Positions 1-9,491 of a DNA stretch of 64,000 nt are shown here, one piece after another. The translations under genes were made by a program, and so were the position numbers. The notes under the pieces are model-generated. The model did not search any database. It had not been told where the DNA came from and saw only the letters and a list, made by a program, of their open reading frames with translations. The stretch is taken from assembly GCF_027531905.1 (NCBI RefSeq), contig NZ_JAPZSU010000012.1, positions 28,672-92,671 on the forward strand, read 5' to 3'. Position 1 is the stretch's first letter. Each line of letters begins with the position of its first letter. The DNA comes from Flavobacterium sp. Lineage in GTDB: Bacteria > Bacteroidota > Bacteroidia > Flavobacteriales > Flavobacteriaceae.

Positions 1-317
1 TCTATACAAAAGGCAATTAGTTGTCTTCCGATGCCTAATCCTTGCACATTTTCAGTAATTGCCATTTTTGATAATTCAAAAGTAGTTGCGTTCATTTTTA
101 TTAAGGATACGGTTCCTATAATTTCTTTGTCATAGCGAGCATAATATATTTTGCCGCCTTTATTAATGATTTCCTCGACAGGGTTGCTTAGTACCAATTC
201 GTCTTTGGGTTCTACCTTGAAGTATTTTTGTAACCATTCTAAATTTAATGTTTTAATGGCTTCTTTATGTTCAATAGAGAAAGGAATGATTTCAACTGTG
301 GCATTTGGATTTTTCAT
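1..317 (-). CDS. GNAT family N-acetyltransferase, 3' end cut by window edge
   Basis: Minus-strand translation MKNPNATVEIIPFSIEHKEAIKTLNLEWLQKYF...ELSKMAITENVQGLGIGRQLIAFCI; acetyl-CoA binding motif VQGLGIGRQL. Not in the ORF track because it is open at the edge. Confidence 0.8.
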   Translation of the reverse strand, partial: MKNPNATVEIIPFSIEHKEAIKTLNLEWLQKYFKVEPKDELVLSNPVEEIINKGGKIYYARYDKEIIGTVSLIKMNATTFELSKMAITENVQGLGIGRQLIAFCI

Positions 318-343
318 ATATGTAAAAGTTATTTGTTAGCGGC

Positions 344-413
344 CATATATGGTATCGGCTCTTGTTTATAGGTGTTTGTTTGCAACAAACCTGTTATTAA
401 TGGCGATTTCATA
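344..413 (-). repeat. Hairpin leader element, copy 1 (pairs with 8030-8089)
   Basis: Minus strand TATGAAATCGCCATTAATAACAG...CCGATACCATATATG shares TATGAAATCGCC and CGATACCATAT with 8030-8089; lies 27 nt upstream of the GNAT start codon. Confidence 0.65.
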
Positions 414-427
414 GCAAGAAATAGTTG

Positions 428-835
428 TTATGTTAAAACTAGTGTTCTATTGCCATCAGGTAATATTTCTATGGTAATGATTGAATGTTCTTCTGGAATA
501 AGAGTAGCAATTTTTTCAGCCCATTCTATAAAACACCAATGTCCCGAATATAAGTATTCATCAATTCCCATATCCAAAGCTTCGATTTCTGATTTTAATC
601 GATAACAATCAAAATGATAAATGTATTGATTGTTAGTAGTATAGTATTCATTAACTAAAGAAAAGGTTGGGCTGCTTGTGGGTTCGTTAACTCCTAAATG
701 CTTGCATAATTTTTTTATTAAGGTGGTTTTTCCTGCGCCCATTTCGCCATTGAATAATAGTACTTTATTTGGGTTTTGTTCTAGTATTTGTTGAGCAACC
801 TGATCTAGCTGTTCTATTGAAAATGTTATTGTCAT
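428..835 (-). CDS. tsaE: tRNA threonylcarbamoyladenosine biosynthesis ATPase TsaE
   Basis: Walker A GEMGAGKTTLIK, SSPTFSLVNEY, HFDCYRL, FIEWAEK motifs. Confidence 0.93.
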   Translation of the reverse strand: MTITFSIEQLDQVAQQILEQNPNKVLLFNGEMGAGKTTLIKKLCKHLGVNEPTSSPTFSLVNEYYTTNNQYIYHFDCYRLKSEIEALDMGIDEYLYSGHWCFIEWAEKIATLIPEEHSIITIEILPDGNRTLVLT

Positions 836-920
836 TCTTATAAAAGTTTATCGGCTATTCTTAATAATTTTTAGCTTGTTTTTTACCTTCAATGATTTAA
901 TGTAAACTATTACATACGAA

Positions 921-2474
921 TTACTTTGGATGGAATACCAAAAAGGGAATAATCATTTCTTCTAATGAAATTCCACCATGTTGATAAGTGTTTTTGTAGT
1001 AACTTACGTAATGGTTGTAGTTATTGACATAGGCCAGAAACAAATCATTTTTTGCAAAAATATACGAACTGGTCATATTTATGGTAGGTAAACCGATTTC
1101 TTTTGGTTCTTTTACGGCATACACATCTTTTTGCTCATAGGTCAAACTTCTGCCCGTTTTGTATCTTAAATTCAAACTTGTGTTTTTATCGCCCACTACT
1201 TTAGATGGGTTTTTGACATTAATAGTTCCATGGTCTGTCGTCAAAATCAATTTGAAACCTAATTTTTGCGCTTGTTGAATGATTTCGAGCAAAGGAGAAT
1301 TTTTGAACCAACTTAAGGTTAATGAGCGATAAGCCTTATCATCTGCGGCTAATTCTTTGACCACATCCATTTCGGTTTTGGCATGAGAAAGCATATCTAC
1401 AAAGTTGTAGACAATCGTAACTAAGTCGTTATTTTTTAAGGCTTTAAAATTTTCGACTAATTTTTTCCCTCCTGCTAAATTGGTGATTTTGAAATAATCT
1501 TCTTTAATCGTTATGCCTAATCGTTTCAATTGAGCGGTTAAGAATTCAGCTTCATAGAGATTTTTGCCGCCTTCTTCGGGATCATTTTTCCAGTATTTTG
1601 GAAATTTTTTCTCCATGTCAAGCGGAGTTAATCCTGAAAAAATAGCATTTCGGGCATATTGCGTAGCTGTGGGCAGAATCGAATAATAAGGGACTTCTTT
1701 TTCAAGTTTGTAATAGTTGGCGACTACATTTTCAAAAGCTTTCCATTGGTCGTACCTTAAATTATCAATCACAACAAAAAGTACGGGTTTGTCTTTCTTT
1801 AGGATTTCTGGGACAACCAATTCTTTGAATAAGGTATGGGATTGAATGGGTTTGTCGCTTTTAGGAGCAAACCAATCTTCGTAATTGCGTTCTATGAATT
1901 TACCAAACTGAGAATTCGCTTCTACTTTTTGCGATTCAAGAATTTCGATCATGCTTTGGTCATCGATATTTTCTAATTCTAATTCCCAAAAAATCAATTT
2001 TTTATAAAGTTCAATCCAATCTTCATAAGTGTTGACCATAGCCATCTCTAAGGTGATTTTTCTGAATTCCTTTTGATAATCCAAGGTTGTTTTTTGAGAA
2101 ATTAATCGAGAATGATCTAAGTTCTTTTTTAGACTTAGAAGAATTTGATTAGGATTGACGGGTTTGATTAAATAATCGGCTATTTTTGAACCAATAGCTT
2201 CTTCCATGATGTATTCTTCCTCACTTTTGGTAATCATAATCATGGGGATGGCCGATTTTTTTTCTTTCATTTCTGAAAGGGTTTCTAATCCGCTCATTCC
2301 TGGCATGTTTTCGTCCAAAAACACTATGTCGAAATTATTTTCTTCAAAAATAGCGATTGCGTCAAGTCCATTATTACAAGTGGTTATGCTATAATTTTTC
2401 TTTTCTAAGAAAAGAATATGAGGTTTGAGCAAGTCGATTTCATCATCTACCCAAAGTATTTTTATTGTATCCAT
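921..2474 (-). CDS. porX: T9SS response regulator with PglZ domain (PorX)
   Basis: N-terminal receiver (WVDDEIDLL, FLDENMPGMSG) fused to alkaline-phosphatase-like PglZ domain (VVIDNLRYDQWK, TTDHGTINV). Confidence 0.93.
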   Translation of the reverse strand: MDTIKILWVDDEIDLLKPHILFLEKKNYSITTCNNGLDAIAIFEENNFDIVFLDENMPGMSGLETLSEMKEKKSAIPMIMITKSEEEYIMEEAIGSKIADYLIKPVNPNQILLSLKKNLDHSRLISQKTTLDYQKEFRKITLEMAMVNTYEDWIELYKKLIFWELELENIDDQSMIEILESQKVEANSQFGKFIERNYEDWFAPKSDKPIQSHTLFKELVVPEILKKDKPVLFVVIDNLRYDQWKAFENVVANYYKLEKEVPYYSILPTATQYARNAIFSGLTPLDMEKKFPKYWKNDPEEGGKNLYEAEFLTAQLKRLGITIKEDYFKITNLAGGKKLVENFKALKNNDLVTIVYNFVDMLSHAKTEMDVVKELAADDKAYRSLTLSWFKNSPLLEIIQQAQKLGFKLILTTDHGTINVKNPSKVVGDKNTSLNLRYKTGRSLTYEQKDVYAVKEPKEIGLPTINMTSSYIFAKNDLFLAYVNNYNHYVSYYKNTYQHGGISLEEMIIPFLVFHPK

Positions 2475-2668
2475 ATTTGGTGGTCAAGCATTCAAAATTA
2501 GTAAAACATTTAGCCAAATTAATTAAATATATTAGGCTTTGATGTGGTATTGTGATTTTTTTAGCTATTTATATGGTTTTTAACTATCGAAATAGCAACT
2601 TTTGTATTGGTTTACAGCGTGCTCGGAACGATTTACTTTCTCGAAGTAAAGGGCGTAACATCTAAATT

Positions 2669-2676
2669 GCTTATAT
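2669..2676 (+). promoter_or_regulatory. Bacteroidota -7 element TATATTTG
   Basis: TATATTTG about 28 nt before the GTG start of the HD gene; fits TAnnTTTG consensus. Confidence 0.55.
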
Positions 2677-2703
2677 TTGTCGTCCTAAAAAAAATAACAA
2701 GAA

Positions 2704-3933
2704 GTGAGTCAAATCAACAAACTTAAAATATTTAATGATCCCATTTATGGTTTTATTACCGTCCCCAATGCGCTTATTTACGATTTAATTCAACATCCAT
2801 ATTTTCAACGCCTCCGCCGGATTTCTCAAATGGGTTTGTCTTATTTGGTATATCCTGGCGCTAATCATACGCGTTTTCATCACGCATTAGGATGTATGCA
2901 TATTATGCAAAAAGCCGTTGAATCGCTTCGTTTTAAAGGCGTTTCAATCTCGGTTGAGGAGGAAAATGCATTGTATATTGCCATTTTGTTGCACGATATT
3001 GGTCATGGTCCTTTTTCTCATGCCATGGAAAGTAGTATTGTAGAAGATGTGCACCATGAAGCAATTTCTTTGTTGTTTATGCAACAATTAAATAAGGAAT
3101 TTGAGGGTAAATTAAGTTTAGCAATTCAAGTTTTTAAAGGCGAATACCATCGCAAATTTATGTTGCAATTGATTTCGAGTCAGTTGGATATGGATCGAAT
3201 GGATTATTTAAAAAGAGATAGTTTTTACTCGGGCGTGTCTGAGGGAAATGTTAATTCTGAGCGAATTATACAGATGATGAATGTGGTGGATGATGTTTTG
3301 GTAATCGAAGAAAAAGGAATTTATTCGGTAGAAAAATTTTTAATGTCTCGTCGCTTAATGTATTGGCAAGTGTATCTTCATAAAACGAGTTTGGTTGCCG
3401 AATCTATTTTGACCAAAATACTAAAACGAGCAAAAGAACTTACATTAAAAGGAGAGGAGTTGAAAGCCAGTTCGCCTTTATCCTTTTTTATGCATCACAA
3501 GGTAACAATGGAGACTTTTGATGCAGAAACTTTGAATTTGTTTTCCAAATTAGATGATTTTGACATTATTAGTGCCTTAAAATCTTGGCAAGATCACCCC
3601 GATTTTGTTCTCTCATCCTTGAGTAAAATGATTATTAATCGTGATTTGTTGAAAATAAAACTAAGCAGTGAAAAAATTTCTTCAGAAGATTTATTGCCAT
3701 TAAAGGAAAGAGTTGTTTCAGAATATGGGATTTCTTTAACAGAAGCGAATTATTTTATTTTTAGAGGAAAAATCAAAAATCAGGCGTACAGTAAAGAAGC
3801 AGAGCCTATTAGGATTTTGAAAAAAGATAAAACCATAGAGGATATTGTTGACGCCTCAGATCAATTGAATTTTAAATCAGTATCTAAGTTTGTAACGAAG
3901 TATTACATCTGTTTTCCAAAACAACTGTTGTAA
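2704..3933 (+). CDS. HD superfamily phosphohydrolase (SAMHD1/dGTPase-like)
   Basis: GTG start; HHALGCMHIM, LLHDIGHGPFSHAME, QLDMDRMDYLKRD motifs. Confidence 0.9.
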   Translation: MSQINKLKIFNDPIYGFITVPNALIYDLIQHPYFQRLRRISQMGLSYLVYPGANHTRFHHALGCMHIMQKAVESLRFKGVSISVEEENALYIAILLHDIGHGPFSHAMESSIVEDVHHEAISLLFMQQLNKEFEGKLSLAIQVFKGEYHRKFMLQLISSQLDMDRMDYLKRDSFYSGVSEGNVNSERIIQMMNVVDDVLVIEEKGIYSVEKFLMSRRLMYWQVYLHKTSLVAESILTKILKRAKELTLKGEELKASSPLSFFMHHKVTMETFDAETLNLFSKLDDFDIISALKSWQDHPDFVLSSLSKMIINRDLLKIKLSSEKISSEDLLPLKERVVSEYGISLTEANYFIFRGKIKNQAYSKEAEPIRILKKDKTIEDIVDASDQLNFKSVSKFVTKYYICFPKQLL

Positions 3934-3960
3934 TTTATAACAATTAAAACCTATTTTTTA

Positions 3961-3968
3961 TATTTTTG
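3961..3968 (+). promoter_or_regulatory. -7 element TATTTTTG for the lpx operon
   Basis: TAnnTTTG match upstream of lpxD, implying a leader of about 95 nt. Confidence 0.5.
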
Positions 3969-4064
3969 TCGCGATGAAACGAACGAGTAAGTTATTTTTG
4001 AAAATAAACAATACATTCTCTAGTGAGTTACATCTTATTCCAATGAATAATACAATCCAATAAG

Positions 4065-5105
4065 ATGAAATTTACAGCAGAACAAATAGCAGGTATTTTA
4101 GAAGGTGAAGTAGTGGGTAATCCAAGTGCTTCAGTATCTAGATTATCAAAAATTGAAGAAGGTACAGAAGGCTCCTTGACTTTTCTGTCCAATCCGAAGT
4201 ACTTGAATTATATATATTCTACTCAGGCCTCCATTACTATTGTTAATGACACTTTTGAGCCTGAATCTCCAATAACCACCACCTTGATTAAAGTAAAAGA
4301 TGCGTATGCTTCTTTCACTAAGCTTTTAGAATTTTACAATGAAGTCAAAAGAAATAAATCTGGCATAGAACAACCTTCCGTTATTTCTGATGCTGTAAAA
4401 TATGGAGCTAATTTGTATTTAGGAAGTTTTAGTTACATTGGTCAAAATGTAGTTATAGGCGATAACGTCAAAATTTACCCCAATTGTTTTATTGGTGATA
4501 ATGTTGTCATTGGTAATAATGTTACTATTTTTGCCGGCGTTAATATTTACTCAGAGACCGTGATTGGAAATGATTGCGTCATTCATTCTGGGGTGGTTTT
4601 AGGATCGGATGGATTTGGGTTTGTACCAAAACCAGATGGTACTTTTGATAAAATTCCACAAATAGGAAATGTAGTTTTAGAAGACGGAGTAGAAGTTGGC
4701 GCAAACACTACTATCGATAGAGCTACATTAGGTTCAACAATCATCAGACGTGGCGTGAAATTAGACAATCAGATACAGATTGCCCACAATGTAGAGATTG
4801 GCGAAAACACAGTGATAGCAGCACAAACGGGTATAGCTGGCTCATCAAAAGTAGGTAAGAATGCTATGCTAGGCGGTCAAGTGGGGGTCGTTGGACATTT
4901 AACCATTGGTGACAATGTTCGCATTCAAGCACAATCAGGAGTGACCAGAAACATCAAAGATGACGAAACCATTCAAGGTACACCGGCATTTACTTATAAC
5001 GATTTTAATAAGTCATATATTTATTTTAAAAAGTTGCCACAATTGGTAGCCGAACTAGAAGAATTAAAGAAAATAATAAATCAAAAACATGGAAATAATG
5101 GTTAA
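4065..5105 (+). CDS. lpxD: UDP-3-O-(3-hydroxymyristoyl)glucosamine N-acyltransferase
   Basis: Left-handed beta-helix hexapeptides, GSDGFGFVP, QIAHNVEIGENT, TIDRATLGST. Confidence 0.95.
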   Translation: MKFTAEQIAGILEGEVVGNPSASVSRLSKIEEGTEGSLTFLSNPKYLNYIYSTQASITIVNDTFEPESPITTTLIKVKDAYASFTKLLEFYNEVKRNKSGIEQPSVISDAVKYGANLYLGSFSYIGQNVVIGDNVKIYPNCFIGDNVVIGNNVTIFAGVNIYSETVIGNDCVIHSGVVLGSDGFGFVPKPDGTFDKIPQIGNVVLEDGVEVGANTTIDRATLGSTIIRRGVKLDNQIQIAHNVEIGENTVIAAQTGIAGSSKVGKNAMLGGQVGVVGHLTIGDNVRIQAQSGVTRNIKDDETIQGTPAFTYNDFNKSYIYFKKLPQLVAELEELKKIINQKHGNNG

Positions 5106-6486
5106 ACAGAAAACCATCAAGACGGAAATATCATTAACTGGTGTTGGATTACATACAGGGAAAGAAGTGACAATGACTTTTAAACCTGCGCCAGTAAATA
5201 ACGGTTTTACATTTGTAAGAGTTGATTTAGAAGGGCAGCCAATTATTGAAGCTGACGCTAATTATGTTGTAAATACACAAAGAGGAACTAACTTAGAAAA
5301 ATTAGGAGTTAAAATTCAAACTCCTGAGCATGTTTTGGCAGCTTTAGAAGGTTGCGATTTAGATAACGTTATTATCGAATTGAATGCTTCAGAGTTACCT
5401 ATTATGGATGGTTCTTCAAAATACTTTGTTGAAGCTATTGAGAAGGTAGGTGTTGAAGAGCAAAATGCTAATCGAAATGTATATGTTGTCAAAGAAATCA
5501 TCTCATTTGTAGATGAAACTACAGGTAGTGAGATTTTGGTTATGCCTAATGATCATTATTCTGTAACTACAATGGTTGATTTTGGAACAAAAATCCTTGG
5601 AACTCAAAATGCAACTTTGAAAAGCATTGCCGATTTCAAAACTGAAATTAGTGATTCGAGAACGTTTAGTTTTTTACATGAGTTAGAATCCCTTTTGGAT
5701 AATGGATTAATCAAAGGCGGTGACCTTAATAATGCAATTGTATATGTAGATAAAGAAATATCTGCAACTACCATGGAAAATCTTAAAACGGCTTTTGGTA
5801 AAGACACCATTTCAGTTACCCCAAACGGAATTTTAGATAACTTGACGTTACATTATCCAAACGAGGCCGCTAGACATAAATTACTTGATGTTGTGGGTGA
5901 TTTAGCATTAATTGGAACAAAAATCCAAGGTAAAGTTATTGCAAATAAACCGGGACATTTTGTAAACACCCAATTTGCAAAAAAAATGGCAAAATTGATT
6001 AAAATTGAACAGCGTAATTATGTTCCTGTTTATGATTTGAATCAAGAACCTTTGATGGATATTCATAAAATCATGTCGGTTTTACCGCACAGACCTCCAT
6101 TTTTATTGATAGATCGCATCATTGAAATGTCGGATACTCATGTTGTAGGAATGAAAAATGTCACCATGAATGAAAATTTCTTCGTTGGGCATTTTCCTGA
6201 TGCACCAGTAATGCCAGGGGTTTTAATTGTAGAAGCTATGGCTCAAACGGGGGGAATTTTAGTATTAAGTACCGTTCCAGATCCAGAAAACTATCTGACT
6301 TTCTTTATGAAAATTGATAAAGTTAAGTTCAAGCACAAAGTACTTCCAGGGGATACTTTAATCTTTAAATGTGATTTGATTACACCTATCAGAAGAGGAA
6401 TTTGTCATATGCAAGCCAATGCTTATGCTAATGGAAAATTAGTAGCAGAAGCAGAATTAATGGCGCAAATTGCTAGAAAACAATAA
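5089..6486 (+). CDS. lpxC/fabZ: Bifunctional UDP-3-O-acyl-GlcNAc deacetylase / 3-hydroxyacyl-ACP dehydratase
   Basis: LpxC N-terminus (TGVGLHTGKEV, HKLLDVVGDLAL) followed by FabZ (LPHRPPFLLIDRI, GHFPDAPVMPGVLIVEAMAQTGG). Confidence 0.95.
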   Translation: MEIMVKQKTIKTEISLTGVGLHTGKEVTMTFKPAPVNNGFTFVRVDLEGQPIIEADANYVVNTQRGTNLEKLGVKIQTPEHVLAALEGCDLDNVIIELNASELPIMDGSSKYFVEAIEKVGVEEQNANRNVYVVKEIISFVDETTGSEILVMPNDHYSVTTMVDFGTKILGTQNATLKSIADFKTEISDSRTFSFLHELESLLDNGLIKGGDLNNAIVYVDKEISATTMENLKTAFGKDTISVTPNGILDNLTLHYPNEAARHKLLDVVGDLALIGTKIQGKVIANKPGHFVNTQFAKKMAKLIKIEQRNYVPVYDLNQEPLMDIHKIMSVLPHRPPFLLIDRIIEMSDTHVVGMKNVTMNENFFVGHFPDAPVMPGVLIVEAMAQTGGILVLSTVPDPENYLTFFMKIDKVKFKHKVLPGDTLIFKCDLITPIRRGICHMQANAYANGKLVAEAELMAQIARKQ

Positions 6487-6556
6487 TTTTTTTGTTGAGT
6501 TGCTTAATCTTTTTAAGGGTTAATCAATTAAACAGCTTAACGACTAAACTCAAAAA

Positions 6557-7342
6557 ATGAATCAACCATTAGCATATGTACATCCAGGGGCAAAAATTGC
6601 CAAAAATGTAGTAATAGAGCCTTTTACTACCATTCATAATAATGTAGTTATCGGTGATGGAACTTGGATAGGTTCTAATGTAACCATCATGGAAGGGGCT
6701 AGAATTGGTAAAAATTGTAATATTTTTCCTGGTGCAGTAATTTCTGCAGTTCCTCAAGATTTAAAATTTGGAGGTGAAGAGTCTTTGGCTATCATTGGTG
6801 ATAATTGTACTATTAGAGAGTGCGTGACGATCAATAGAGGGACTATTGCTTCTGGACAAACTACTTTAGGTAATAATTGTTTAGTAATGGCTACAGCTCA
6901 TATTGCTCACGATTGTCATATTGGTGACAATGCAATTATCGTAAATGGCGTTGCTTTGGCGGGTCATGTAATTGTTGGAAAACATGCGGTAATCGGAGGG
7001 TTAGCAGCTATCCATCAATTTATTCATATTGGAGATCATGCTATGGTTTCTGGTGGATCTTTGGTTAGAAAAGATGTGCCACCCTTTACTAAAGCAGCAA
7101 AAGAACCTTTGTCTTATGTAGGGATTAACTCAGTAGGATTAAGAAGAAGAGGTTTTACCACCGAAAAAATCAAAGAGATTCAAGATATTTACAGAATTTT
7201 ATATCAAAAAAATTACAACACGACTCAAGCTTTAGGGATAATTGAGGCCGAAATGGAAGCAACACCAGAGCGTGATGAGATCATCGACTTTATTCGTAAC
7301 TCTTCAAGAGGAGTTATGAAAGGCTACTCAGGAAATTATTAA
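6557..7342 (+). CDS. lpxA: Acyl-ACP--UDP-GlcNAc O-acyltransferase
   Basis: Hexapeptide repeats, AHIAHDCHIGD, NSVGLRRRGF. Confidence 0.95.
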   Translation: MNQPLAYVHPGAKIAKNVVIEPFTTIHNNVVIGDGTWIGSNVTIMEGARIGKNCNIFPGAVISAVPQDLKFGGEESLAIIGDNCTIRECVTINRGTIASGQTTLGNNCLVMATAHIAHDCHIGDNAIIVNGVALAGHVIVGKHAVIGGLAAIHQFIHIGDHAMVSGGSLVRKDVPPFTKAAKEPLSYVGINSVGLRRRGFTTEKIKEIQDIYRILYQKNYNTTQALGIIEAEMEATPERDEIIDFIRNSSRGVMKGYSGNY

Positions 7343-7371
7343 AAAACAAATAAATTATTAAATAAAAAAAA

Positions 7372-7938
7372 ATGGCATCTACTTCAGATATTAAAAACGG
7401 ACTTTGTATAAAACACAATCACGATATTTATAAAATTATTGAATTTCTTCACGTTAAACCAGGAAAAGGGCCAGCTTTTGTTAGAACAAAGCTAAAGTCT
7501 GTAACTAATGGTAAAGTGTTGGATAATACTTTTTCTGCTGGACATAAGATTGATGTAGTGCGTGTTGAGACGCATACGTTTCAATTTTTGTATCCTGAAG
7601 GAGATCAGTTTCATTTTATGAATGCTGAAACTTTTGAACAAATTACTCTAAATAGAAATGTTTTGGACGCTCCAGATTTGTTGAAAGAAGGTGAAAATGT
7701 AATGATTCAAATCAATACTGAGACGGATTTGCCGCTTTCTGTTGATATGGCGCCATCTGTAGTTTTGGAAGTTACATACACTGAGCCAGGTGTAAAAGGC
7801 AACACAGCAACTAATGCTACAAAACCAGCTACTGTTGAGACAGGGGCAACAATCAATGTGCCTTTGTTTATTAATGAAGGGGATAAAATTAAAATTGATA
7901 CGGCTACAAGTTCTTATATGGAACGTGTAAAAGAATAA
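7372..7938 (+). CDS. efp: Elongation factor P
   Basis: HVKPGKGPAFVRTKLKS, VTYTEPGVKGNTATNATKPA, INEGDKIKIDT. Confidence 0.96.
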   Translation: MASTSDIKNGLCIKHNHDIYKIIEFLHVKPGKGPAFVRTKLKSVTNGKVLDNTFSAGHKIDVVRVETHTFQFLYPEGDQFHFMNAETFEQITLNRNVLDAPDLLKEGENVMIQINTETDLPLSVDMAPSVVLEVTYTEPGVKGNTATNATKPATVETGATINVPLFINEGDKIKIDTATSSYMERVKE

Positions 7939-7954
7939 TTTTTAAAAGCTTAGG

Positions 7955-8013
7955 TTTTCAGTCTTAGTTTGCAATTCGGATATAGAATTGTGACTAAGAT
8001 TGAAAACTTTTTT
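7955..8013 (+). terminator. Rho-independent terminator after efp
   Basis: GTTTTCAGTCTTAGTTTGCAATTC/GAATTGTGACTAAGATTGAAAAC stem followed by a T run. Confidence 0.85.
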
Positions 8014-8029
8014 TTTAAACTAATGATAT

Positions 8030-8089
8030 TATGAAATCGCCTTAATAGATTTTCTCGAAGGCTATTAAAATTTGGCGATACCATATGTG
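8030..8089 (+). repeat. Hairpin leader element, copy 2 (pairs with 344-413)
   Basis: TATGAAATCGCC-TTAATAG-ATTTTCTCGAAGG-CTATTAA-AATTT-GGCGATACCATATGTG; stems TCGCC/GGCGA and TTAATAG/CTATTAA; 24 nt before the ATG at 8113. Confidence 0.65.
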
Positions 8090-8112
8090 ATCATCAAACA
8101 AAAAATACACAT

Positions 8113-9042
8113 ATGAAATTCCATAAACAATATTCCTTACAAGACATTGCTACATTAATTGACTGCACATTTGTAGGGGATCCTCTATTTCCTGTTTTAG
8201 GAATGAATGAAATACATGTCGTAGAACCAGGCGATATTGTATTTGTAGATCATCCTAAGTACTACGACAAAGCATTACAATCAGCAGCTACTATCATTTT
8301 GATTAACAAAGAAGTGGTTTGTCCAGAAGGGAAAGCACTATTGATTTCTGATGATCCTTTCAGGGATTTCAATGCTTTGACCAGACATTTTAAACCGTTT
8401 GTTGGTTCAAATGTGACGATAAGTCCAACCGCAAAAATTGGAGAGAATACGGTAATACAACCTAATGTTTTTATTGGAAATGAAGTCGTTATTGGGGATA
8501 ATTGCTTGATACATTCCAATGTAGCAATCTATGATCAAACCGTTATTGGTAATAACGTAATAATTCATGCAGGAACGGTTTTGGGAGCGGATGCCTTTTA
8601 TTACAAAAAGAGGATGACTGGCTTTGATCAATTGCTTTCTGGAGGAAGGGTAGTAATCGAGGACAATGTAGGGATAGGCGCGCTTTGTACTATTGATAAA
8701 GGGGTTACAGGCGATACAACTATTGGAGAAGGAACTAAACTTGACAATCAAGTACACGTAGGACACGATACTGTAATTGGTAAAAAATGCTTAATTGCTT
8801 CTCAAACTGGCATTGCGGGTTGTGTTATCATTGAAGATGAGGTTACTTTGTGGGGACAAGTAGGAACAACAAGCGGAATAACCATTGGTTCAAAAGCTGT
8901 AGTAATGGGACAAACAGGTGTTACTAAGTCTGTTGAAGGAGGGAAATCTTATTTTGGAACACCTATCCAAGAATCACGTGAAAAATTAAAGCAATTAGCA
9001 AATATTAAAAAAATCCCAGAAATTTTAAATAAATTAAAATAA
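8113..9042 (+). CDS. Second LpxD-like UDP-3-O-acylglucosamine N-acyltransferase paralogue
   Basis: LpxD-type N-terminal domain and beta-helix repeats ([26 protein letters not shown]). Confidence 0.88.
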   Translation: MKFHKQYSLQDIATLIDCTFVGDPLFPVLGMNEIHVVEPGDIVFVDHPKYYDKALQSAATIILINKEVVCPEGKALLISDDPFRDFNALTRHFKPFVGSNVTISPTAKIGENTVIQPNVFIGNEVVIGDNCLIHSNVAIYDQTVIGNNVIIHAGTVLGADAFYYKKRMTGFDQLLSGGRVVIEDNVGIGALCTIDKGVTGDTTIGEGTKLDNQVHVGHDTVIGKKCLIASQTGIAGCVIIEDEVTLWGQVGTTSGITIGSKAVVMGQTGVTKSVEGGKSYFGTPIQESREKLKQLANIKKIPEILNKLK

Positions 9043-9043
9043 T

Positions 9044-9406
9044 ATGTCTGCAAAAGATTTTGTCAAAGCATTTTACAAGTCGGATGCTTTAATTGACAGC
9101 ACAATTTTAAAGGATTTTATTCATCCTGAAATTAGTATTGATTGGAATTCCACAGAAGGATTTGTTCAGTTAAATTATCAGGGCTTGATTAATTTAGCAG
9201 ATCAATTGCATAAAGCCTATGTAAGATCAAAAGTAAGAATTAGCCATATTGTAGAGGAGAATGAAATGATTGCTGTGCGCTATTCTCATTTTGTGAAAAC
9301 GATTGAAAACCCAAGGGAAGAGATCCTTTTGGCACATTTTATGACAATTTGGGAAATTAAAGACAATAAATTATTCAGAGGCTATCAAATGAGTCAACTA
9401 TCTTAA
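9044..9406 (+). CDS. SnoaL/NTF2-like protein
   Basis: 120-aa cone-fold-like protein (AKDFVKAFYKSDALID...HFMTIWEIKDNKLFRGYQMSQ). Confidence 0.7.
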   Translation: MSAKDFVKAFYKSDALIDSTILKDFIHPEISIDWNSTEGFVQLNYQGLINLADQLHKAYVRSKVRISHIVEENEMIAVRYSHFVKTIENPREEILLAHFMTIWEIKDNKLFRGYQMSQLS

Positions 9407-9448
9407 ATAATTTGACACTAAATGGGGTTAAAATAATTTCAAAAACCT

Positions 9449-9456
9449 TACTTTTG
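9449..9456 (+). promoter_or_regulatory. -7 element TACTTTTG for sucD
   Basis: TAnnTTTG match about 35 nt before the ATG. Confidence 0.55.
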
Positions 9457-9491
9457 CAACACAATTTTAAAAACTACATAAAAAATATATC

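Noticed and set aside
151-339. Plus-strand ORF 62 aa
   Set aside because: Antisense to the clear GNAT gene; no family resemblance.
372-605. Plus-strand ORF 77 aa
   Set aside because: Mostly antisense to tsaE and overlaps the leader repeat.
921-2474. PglZ domain as evidence of a BREX defence system
   Set aside because: The domain is fused to a receiver domain in the PorX arrangement and no brx genes are nearby; this is the T9SS regulator.
8407-8766. Minus-strand 119-aa ORF opposite the LpxD-like gene
   Set aside because: Antisense shadow of hexapeptide-repeat coding; the same effect explains other antisense ORFs in lpxD, lpxA and rpsA.
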